From NCBI RefSeq assembly GCF_030323865.1, contig NZ_CP066362.1, positions 1,984,001 to 2,048,000 of the forward strand: a stretch of DNA of 64,000 nucleotides, read 5' to 3'. Source of the stretch: Pseudarthrobacter defluvii. GTDB lineage: Bacteria > Actinomycetota > Actinomycetes > Actinomycetales > Micrococcaceae. The stretch's first letter is position 1, and each line of letters begins with the position of its first letter. The notes beneath the pieces were generated by a model, which was given only the letters and a program-made list of their open reading frames with translations, ran no database searches and was not told the DNA's origin. The translations under genes were made by a program, and so were the position numbers. Positions 59,014 to 64,000 of this stretch are shown here, piece by piece.

Positions 59014-59861
59014 CCCGGTTGAGCATCGTCCACAGGACGGCCTACAAGTACAACAAGCGGGTGACCCTGTCCTACAACGAGGCCCGCATGACACCGCTGA
59101 CCGATTCGCAGCAGGTGGTCCTGGAATCCGTGGTGAAGGTGGCCCCGTCGCAGGCGGCCGTGAGCACGTACCGGGACTACTGGGGGACGAGGGTCACGGC
59201 CTTCGACATGCAGATGCCGCACGAAAGCCTTGAGGTGGTCTCCAACATCACCGTGGAGGTGCACCGGGCGGAGAAGATTCCGGCTGAAGCCGACATCGTG
59301 GGCTGGGAGGACCTGAAGTCCCCGGAGACCCTGGACGCCTTCAGCGACTGGCTGCCGCAGTCCCGGTTGAGCGGCCCGGGCGACGAAGTGCTGGGCATCA
59401 TTCCGGAGGTCGTGGCGGGGAAGAACCCGCACGAGGCCGCCATGGCCGTCTTTGCCTGGATGCGCGGGGAGATGACGTACATGTCCGGCTCCACGGCCGT
59501 CACCACCAACGCCGAGGAGGCCTGGGGCCAGCGCAAGGGCGTGTGCCAGGACCTTGCCCACCTGGCCATCGGCGCCCTGCGCAGCTGCGGCATTCCCGCG
59601 CGCTACGTTTCCGGCTACCTGCACCCGCGCTCCAGCGCCGGCATCGGCGAGACTGTTGCCGGGCAGTCACACGCCTGGCTCGAATGGTGGGACGGGGACT
59701 GGCGCAGCTGGGACCCCACCAACCACAAACCGGCCGGCGACTTCCACGTCACGGTGGCCAGGGGCCGCGACTACCGGGACGTGCCCCCGCTCAAGGGCAT
59801 CCTGTCCGGGGGCGGCGGATCCGCCCTCAAAGTGAGCGTCGAAATCACCCAGCTCGCCTGA
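59010..59861 (+). CDS. Transglutaminase-like cysteine peptidase
   Basis: This 283-residue protein has an N-terminal beta region (MTRLSIVHRTAYKYNKRVTLSYNEARMTP) and a transglutaminase core with catalytic C179 (GVCQDLAH), H221 (SHAWLEWW) and D235 (WDPTN). Such enzymes may cleave or cross-link peptides made by the ATP-grasp partner. It overlaps the alpha-E gene by four bases and is followed by a terminator, so the unit comprises three genes. Confidence 0.9.
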   Translation: MTRLSIVHRTAYKYNKRVTLSYNEARMTPLTDSQQVVLESVVKVAPSQAAVSTYRDYWGTRVTAFDMQMPHESLEVVSNITVEVHRAEKIPAEADIVGWEDLKSPETLDAFSDWLPQSRLSGPGDEVLGIIPEVVAGKNPHEAAMAVFAWMRGEMTYMSGSTAVTTNAEEAWGQRKGVCQDLAHLAIGALRSCGIPARYVSGYLHPRSSAGIGETVAGQSHAWLEWWDGDWRSWDPTNHKPAGDFHVTVARGRDYRDVPPLKGILSGGGGSALKVSVEITQLA

Positions 59862-59866
59862 TGCAA

Positions 59867-59901
59867 ACGGGTTCCCCGGCCAGGAAGGCCGGGGAACCCG
59901 T
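59867..59901 (+). terminator. Terminator of the ATP-grasp cluster
   Basis: A 15-bp perfect stem (59867-59881 with 59887-59901) with loop aggaa lies five bases after the transglutaminase stop. It also faces the converging flavin-type gene. Confidence 0.88.
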
Positions 59902-59933
59902 TGTCGTGCATTTGCTGTTGACCGGCCGTGGGC

Positions 59934-60404
59934 CTATTCCTGCGACGCCTTTGCTGATCCGTTGATCTGGGTCCACCAGGTCATCGGATCGGTGACCTTG
60001 AAGCGGCGTCCCGTGACCGAGTCCGGAGTGATGCGGACAAAGGTGTCTTTCCGCCCAGCTTGCCAGGGGAAAAGGTACAGGCGGGAGGTTTCCAGCACTT
60101 CTTCGGTGCTCTTGACCAAGGCAGCAGTGCCCTTGACCACCACGCTCCACGCCAGGCCCGTGTCGGGGTCCACCCCGTCCGCCTCGACGGCAACGGCGGC
60201 CTCACCGCCGGTGGCTGCGGCCAGCTTGGTTCCCTGGGCGGTCCGGAAGACCAGCGTGCCGCCGTCCACTGTGTAGTTCACCGGGAAGATATCCGGACGC
60301 CCGTCCGCCAACACCGCCAGCCTGCCCACGGACACCGTCCGCAGCATGGCCCAGCATTCGTGGTGTTCGAGGTTCTGCACTTGGGGAGATGACTCGTTGC
60401 TCAT
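59934..60404 (-). CDS. Pyridoxamine 5'-phosphate oxidase-like (FMN-binding split barrel) protein
   Basis: This 156-residue protein belongs to the pyridoxamine-oxidase-like, FMN- or F420-binding split-barrel family. The segment VGRLAVLADGRPDIFPVNYTVDGGTLVFRTAQGTKLAAA is characteristic. True pyridoxine oxidase activity is not implied. It lies 19 bases after the SDR gene on the same strand, so the two may be cotranscribed. Confidence 0.83.
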   Translation of the reverse strand: MSNESSPQVQNLEHHECWAMLRTVSVGRLAVLADGRPDIFPVNYTVDGGTLVFRTAQGTKLAAATGGEAAVAVEADGVDPDTGLAWSVVVKGTAALVKSTEEVLETSRLYLFPWQAGRKDTFVRITPDSVTGRRFKVTDPMTWWTQINGSAKASQE

Positions 60405-60423
60405 GCCGTGAGCATACCGCGCA

Positions 60424-61875
60424 TCACCAAGGACTGGGCTTGTAATCCTTCAGGAAGACGCCGTACTGGTCCTCGCCCTTTTCCCCCATGACGATGGGAT
60501 CGTAGACCCGGGCCGCGCCGTCCACCAGGTCCAGGGGCGCGTGGAAGCCTTCCTCCATCAGGCGGACCTTGGTGAAGTGCGGACGCTCGTCGGTGATCCA
60601 GCCCGTGTCCACCGCCGTCATCAGGATGCCATCCGTGTCCAGCATTTCCTGCGCACTGGTGCGGGTCATCATGTTCAACGCAGCCTTGGCCATGTTGGTG
60701 TGCGGGTGCCCCGGTCCCTTGTAGGCCCTGGAGAACTGGCCTTCCATGGCGGAGACGTTCACGATGTACTTCCGGCGCGCAGTGGAGCGCCGCATGGCGT
60801 CCCGGAGGCGGCTGACCAACAGGAACGGCGCGGTGACGTTGCAGAGCTGCACCTCGAGCATTTCGAGGGGATCCACCTCGTCCACCACCTGGGTCCAGCT
60901 GTTGATGGTGGCAAGGTCCGGAACCAGTCCGCCGGCGTCGATGGCTGTACCCGATGCGATCCTTTCCAGGGACGCGGACCCCGTGGAAAGCGCCAGCGAA
61001 GTTACGGCGTCGCCTGCCAGGACGGGATGTTCCGTGACGCTGCCGGCAATCGCCAGCGGGTGCTTGTCATGGGCGTGGCCGAAAGCCAGCAGCTCCGGGC
61101 CGCCGTTGGCGTGCTCCAGCGCCGCCGGGAGCGGTTCGTCCTCCGCATCCACCAGGGGCTTGTAGGCATTGCCGGACCGGCGCACGGTCTGGGCGGCGTT
61201 GTTGATGATGATGTCCAGCGGGCCGGCTTCATTGAGGGAATCGGTGAGGGCCATGACCTGGGCAGGATCACGCAGGTCGATGCCCACGATCCGGAGCCGG
61301 TGGAGCCACTCGCCACTGTCCTCCATGGCGGCGAAGCGCCGGGCCGCGTCCTTGGGGAACCGGGTGGTAATGGTGGTGTGCGCCCCATCGCGGAGCAGGC
61401 GCAGGGCGATGTACATCCCGATCTTGGCCCGGCCGCCGGTGAGCAGGGCCCGGCGGCCGCTGAGGTCAGTCCGGGCGTCCCGCTTGCTGTGGCTGAACGC
61501 GGCGCATTCGGGGCAAAGCTGGTGGTAGAACGCATCCACCTGCGTGTAGTGCTGCTTGCAGATGTAGCAGGGGCGGGACCTGATGAGATGGCCTGCGATC
61601 TTGCCGGTTGCGGACGGTTCCAGCTTGTTGCCGCGGGTCTCGTCATCGATCCGGTCCGGCGCGGCCGTGGCGGTCTGGGCGATGACTGCCCTGTCAGCCT
61701 CGGCGATCGAATCGCGCTTGGTGACCCTGCGGTGGCGCTTGACGGCTTTGAACATCTTGCCCGTCGCACGGCGCACCGCGAGGTAGTCCGGGTGCTCCTC
61801 GTCGTACGCGTGGATGGTGTTCAGGACCTTGAGGCAGGCCTGGATGTCCTCAGGGGTCAGATCGGGGGAGCTCAT
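60424..61875 (-). CDS. SDR-family protein with internal zinc-ribbon
   Basis: This 483-residue protein has an N-terminal helical part (1-100), then C103-x2-C106...C121-x2-C124, a zinc-ribbon pattern (CYICKQHYTQV, LCPECAAF), followed by an SDR Rossmann domain (TGGRAKIG at 146-153; NNAA at 225-228; S375 in NVSAMEG). The usual catalytic YxxxK is not intact: the segment PHTNMAKAAL gives threonine (T393) where tyrosine would be expected and lysine at 397, with Y385 eight residues earlier. An insert of about 80 residues (235-330) is also unusual. Function unknown. Confidence 0.8.
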   Translation of the reverse strand: MSSPDLTPEDIQACLKVLNTIHAYDEEHPDYLAVRRATGKMFKAVKRHRRVTKRDSIAEADRAVIAQTATAAPDRIDDETRGNKLEPSATGKIAGHLIRSRPCYICKQHYTQVDAFYHQLCPECAAFSHSKRDARTDLSGRRALLTGGRAKIGMYIALRLLRDGAHTTITTRFPKDAARRFAAMEDSGEWLHRLRIVGIDLRDPAQVMALTDSLNEAGPLDIIINNAAQTVRRSGNAYKPLVDAEDEPLPAALEHANGGPELLAFGHAHDKHPLAIAGSVTEHPVLAGDAVTSLALSTGSASLERIASGTAIDAGGLVPDLATINSWTQVVDEVDPLEMLEVQLCNVTAPFLLVSRLRDAMRRSTARRKYIVNVSAMEGQFSRAYKGPGHPHTNMAKAALNMMTRTSAQEMLDTDGILMTAVDTGWITDERPHFTKVRLMEEGFHAPLDLVDGAARVYDPIVMGEKGEDQYGVFLKDYKPSPW

Positions 61876-61971
61876 TAGGGAAATTTTACAGCGTACGCCG
61901 CAGGCCGGCGCACCAACCGTGGTACACCGGCCTGCTCGCTTGCTCTGCGGAAAGCAGGGGATTCCCGGGCG

Positions 61972-63381
61972 TCAGGAAAGCCTGCCGGTTGGTGCGGCCT
62001 CCGCGGCTGCGGCAGCATGCGTGCCGGCAACCTTGTCCGCAGCCTCGCGCATGTCGGGATACTGCTCCGCGGCGGCCCGGATGGCGCTGGGCAGGACGCT
62101 GACATGCTGCGCGGCAAGCTTCCGTTCTTCTTCGCCGGGCTCCGGGACCTCCTGGCCCTTGGACAGGACCGTAATTCCGGATTCGGTGACCTTGAACCCG
62201 CGCGCCCGGTCCAGGTCCGGGTCAAGTCCGATGGCAGCACCTGCGGGCACCTTGACGTTCTTGTCCAGGATGGCGCGGTTGATCACTGCCCCTTCACCCA
62301 CCTGCACCTTGTCCATCAGGACCGAATCGATGACCCGGCCGCTGGTGGCCACGTAGACGTCGTTGGACAGCACCGAGCCTTCCACCACGCCTCCGGAAAT
62401 CACCACGCCGTTGGCCACGATGGAGTCCAGCGCCGTGCCCACGGTGTTGTTCTTGCCGCGGACGAACTTGGCCGGCGGCGAAATGGTTTGCCGGGTGTAA
62501 ATGGGCCACTCGGAGTTGTAGAGGTTGAAGACCGGCAGCGGCGAGATGAGGTCCATGTGGGCGTCATAGAAGGAGTCGATGGTGCCTACGTCGCGCCAGT
62601 AGGTGCGGTCGCGCTCGGTGGAGCCGGGGATCTCGTTGAGCGTGAAGTCGTACACGCCGGCCTCGCCGCGGTTGACGAAGTAGGGGATGATGTCCCCGCC
62701 CATGTCGTGCTTGGTGTCCAGGCGCTCAGCGTCCACGTGCAGCGCGGCCACCAGGGCGTCGGCGTCAAAGACGTAGTTGCCCATGGAGGCCAGGAACTGG
62801 GAGGGGTCCGCGGCAAGCCCGGGGGTGCTCGCGGGTTTTTCCACGAACGCAGCGATCTTCTGGGGATCGTCCTGGTCCGTTTCGATGACGCCGAACTGGT
62901 TGGCCATGTGCAGCGGCTGGCGGACGGCCGCCACGGTGGCCTTGGCGCCGCTGCGGACGTGCTGGTCCACCATTTGGGCGAAGTCCATGCGGTACACGTG
63001 GTCCGCGCCCACCACGACGACGATGTCGGGGTTGGCGTCATGGATCAGGTTCAGGGACTGGTAGATGGCGTTGGCGCTGCCCAGGAACCAGCTCTTGCCG
63101 ACGCGCTGCTGTGCGGGGACGGAGGCGACGTAGTTGCCAAGCTGGGTGGACATACGCCATGCTTCGGAAATATGCCGGTCGAGGCTGTGGGATTTGTATT
63201 GGGTGAGGACCACAATCTGCAGGTAGCGCGAATTCACCAGGTTGGAAATCGCGAAATCGATAAGGCGGTAACTGCCGGCGAAGGGCACGGCGGGCTTGGC
63301 CCGGTCTGCCGTCAATGGCATCAGTCTGTTTCCCTCGCCACCTGCGAGGACAATGGCCAGGACTTTTTTGGTCAACGGCAT
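61972..63381 (-). CDS. glgC: Glucose-1-phosphate adenylyltransferase
   Basis: GlgC makes ADP-glucose for glycogen or maltose-1-phosphate synthesis. The product has 469 residues. The nucleotide loop is [25 protein letters not shown], followed by [28 protein letters not shown] and VEKP. A left-handed beta-helix C-terminus is evident ([17 protein letters not shown]). The last 60 residues are an alanine-rich tail. It is divergent from a glycogen-synthase gene, with 102 bases between them. A 9-bp inverted repeat (61900-61908 with 61927-61935) downstream could be a weak terminator. Confidence 0.95.
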   Translation of the reverse strand: MPLTKKVLAIVLAGGEGNRLMPLTADRAKPAVPFAGSYRLIDFAISNLVNSRYLQIVVLTQYKSHSLDRHISEAWRMSTQLGNYVASVPAQQRVGKSWFLGSANAIYQSLNLIHDANPDIVVVVGADHVYRMDFAQMVDQHVRSGAKATVAAVRQPLHMANQFGVIETDQDDPQKIAAFVEKPASTPGLAADPSQFLASMGNYVFDADALVAALHVDAERLDTKHDMGGDIIPYFVNRGEAGVYDFTLNEIPGSTERDRTYWRDVGTIDSFYDAHMDLISPLPVFNLYNSEWPIYTRQTISPPAKFVRGKNNTVGTALDSIVANGVVISGGVVEGSVLSNDVYVATSGRVIDSVLMDKVQVGEGAVINRAILDKNVKVPAGAAIGLDPDLDRARGFKVTESGITVLSKGQEVPEPGEEERKLAAQHVSVLPSAIRAAAEQYPDMREAADKVAGTHAAAAAEAAPTGRLS

Positions 63382-63483
63382 GATGGTCGCTCCTGTACGC
63401 CTTCGTAACTCCCCAAGACAGTCCGGTATGCCCGGACTCCTTCACACTAGAACAGTTATCCGTGAACGACTACCTTGGGTCTT

Positions 63484-64000
63484 GTGCGAATAGACATTGT
63501 GACTAAAGAGTTCCCGCCGGAGATCTACGGTGGCGCCGGGGTGCATGTGGCCGAATTGAGCAGGGTGCTTAGTAAGCACGTTGACCTGCAGGTTCGTGCT
63601 TTCGGCGCTCCCCGTGATGCCGATTACCACGGCGCGACCGTGACGTCCTACCAGGTCCCGCAGGACCTTGGCGGAGCGAACGCGGCAGTCCAGACCCTCG
63701 GTGTGGACCTGCGTATTGTGCCGGACGTGCAAGGCGCGGACCTGGTCCATTCGCACACCTGGTACGCCAATATGGCCGGCCATTTGGCCTCCCTGCTGCA
63801 CGGAATCCCGCACGTTCTCAGCGCCCACAGCCTCGAGCCGCTGCGCCCCTGGAAGGCTGAGCAGCTCGGCGGCGGCTATGCCCTTTCCTCCTGGGTGGAG
63901 AAGACGGCGTACGAAGCTGCGGCCGCGATCATCGCGGTGTCCGAGGGCATGCGCCAGGACATCCTGCGCAGCTACCCCAACGTGGACCCGGCAAAGGTCC
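63484..64000 (+). CDS. glgA: Glycogen synthase / alpha-maltose-1-phosphate synthase, N-terminal part (3' end outside window)
   Basis: The visible 172 codons from GTG 63484 encode the start of a GT4-type ADP-glucose-using glucosyltransferase: RIDIVTKEFPPEIYGGAGVHVAELSRVL, then DLVHSHTWYANMAGHLASLL, HVLSAHSLEPLRPWK and AAAIIAVSEGMRQDIL. In M. tuberculosis the equivalent divergent pair is Rv1212c (GlgM, making maltose-1-phosphate) and Rv1213 (GlgC), so this enzyme may be GlgM rather than a classic glycogen synthase. The remaining two-thirds lies beyond the window. Confidence 0.87.
   Translation, partial: MRIDIVTKEFPPEIYGGAGVHVAELSRVLSKHVDLQVRAFGAPRDADYHGATVTSYQVPQDLGGANAAVQTLGVDLRIVPDVQGADLVHSHTWYANMAGHLASLLHGIPHVLSAHSLEPLRPWKAEQLGGGYALSSWVEKTAYEAAAAIIAVSEGMRQDILRSYPNVDPAKV

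Noticed and set aside
61900-61935. Hairpin downstream of glgC as a terminator
   Set aside because: Nine-base stem with an 18-base loop and no T-run; mentioned with glgC only.

Overview
The window is high-GC, gene-dense chromosomal DNA from an actinobacterium. Gene content and order point to the family Micrococcaceae (Arthrobacter, Pseudarthrobacter or a close relative). The markers are RbpA, WhiA, OpcA, a rapZ-yvcK-whiA run, a gap-pgk-tpiA-secG run, a tkt-tal-pgi-zwf-opcA-pgl run, DUF3099 and a SURF1/CtaA/CtaB haem-copper oxidase assembly set. No tRNA, rRNA, CRISPR array or complete insertion sequence was seen. The taxon is inferred from protein content only.

Layout. 1-7261 (+): end of rapZ, yvcK, whiA, superoxide dismutase, then the lower-glycolysis genes gap, pgk, tpiA with secG and rbpA. 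7214-15437 (-): a pentose-phosphate operon, read tkt, tal, pgi, zwf, opcA, pgl. 15947-22242: haem A biosynthesis genes ctaB (+) and ctaA (-), a fused SulP transporter/beta-carbonic anhydrase, and an ABC exporter pair. 22410-27474 (+): sufR-sufB-sufD-Rieske-sufC-sufT-like operon for Fe-S cluster assembly. 27612-33127: a zinc metallopeptidase, an acyl-CoA ligase/thiolase pair, and the convergent biotin uptake genes bioY-ecfA-ecfT. 33304-37293: an EthA-like Baeyer-Villiger monooxygenase fused to an alpha/beta hydrolase, divergent from an EthR-like regulator and a 3-hydroxyacyl-CoA dehydrogenase, with a palindromic operator between them. 37879-44398: assorted conserved genes (VOC protein, DUF808, SplB-like radical SAM, ABC-F, YbaK, SURF1, DUF3099). 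44552-48360: fabG, a second reductase, then a small AT-richer glycosyltransferase insert bounded by two copies of the serB 3' end, then serB. 48486-52501: ABC ATPase, TauE/SafE, TrmH-type methyltransferase, bL31B, lipoate ligase. 52583-64000: aminopeptidase N, YeiH-type permease, an ATP-grasp/alpha-E/transglutaminase cluster, a flavin-type protein, a zinc-ribbon SDR, glgC and the start of a divergent glycogen synthase gene.

The most unusual items are four. First, the ethA-hydrolase fusion with its ethR-type regulation, which looks like a one-polypeptide ketone-to-ester-to-acid/alcohol pathway. Second, the serB-tail duplication that marks a past integration at the serB 3' end. Third, the biotin-linked ligase/thiolase pair, in which the thiolase has lost its second catalytic cysteine. 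Fourth, two reductases with altered catalytic motifs: Y-x6-K after fabG, and a zinc-ribbon SDR without the usual YxxxK tyrosine. Most of the rest is ordinary core metabolism.
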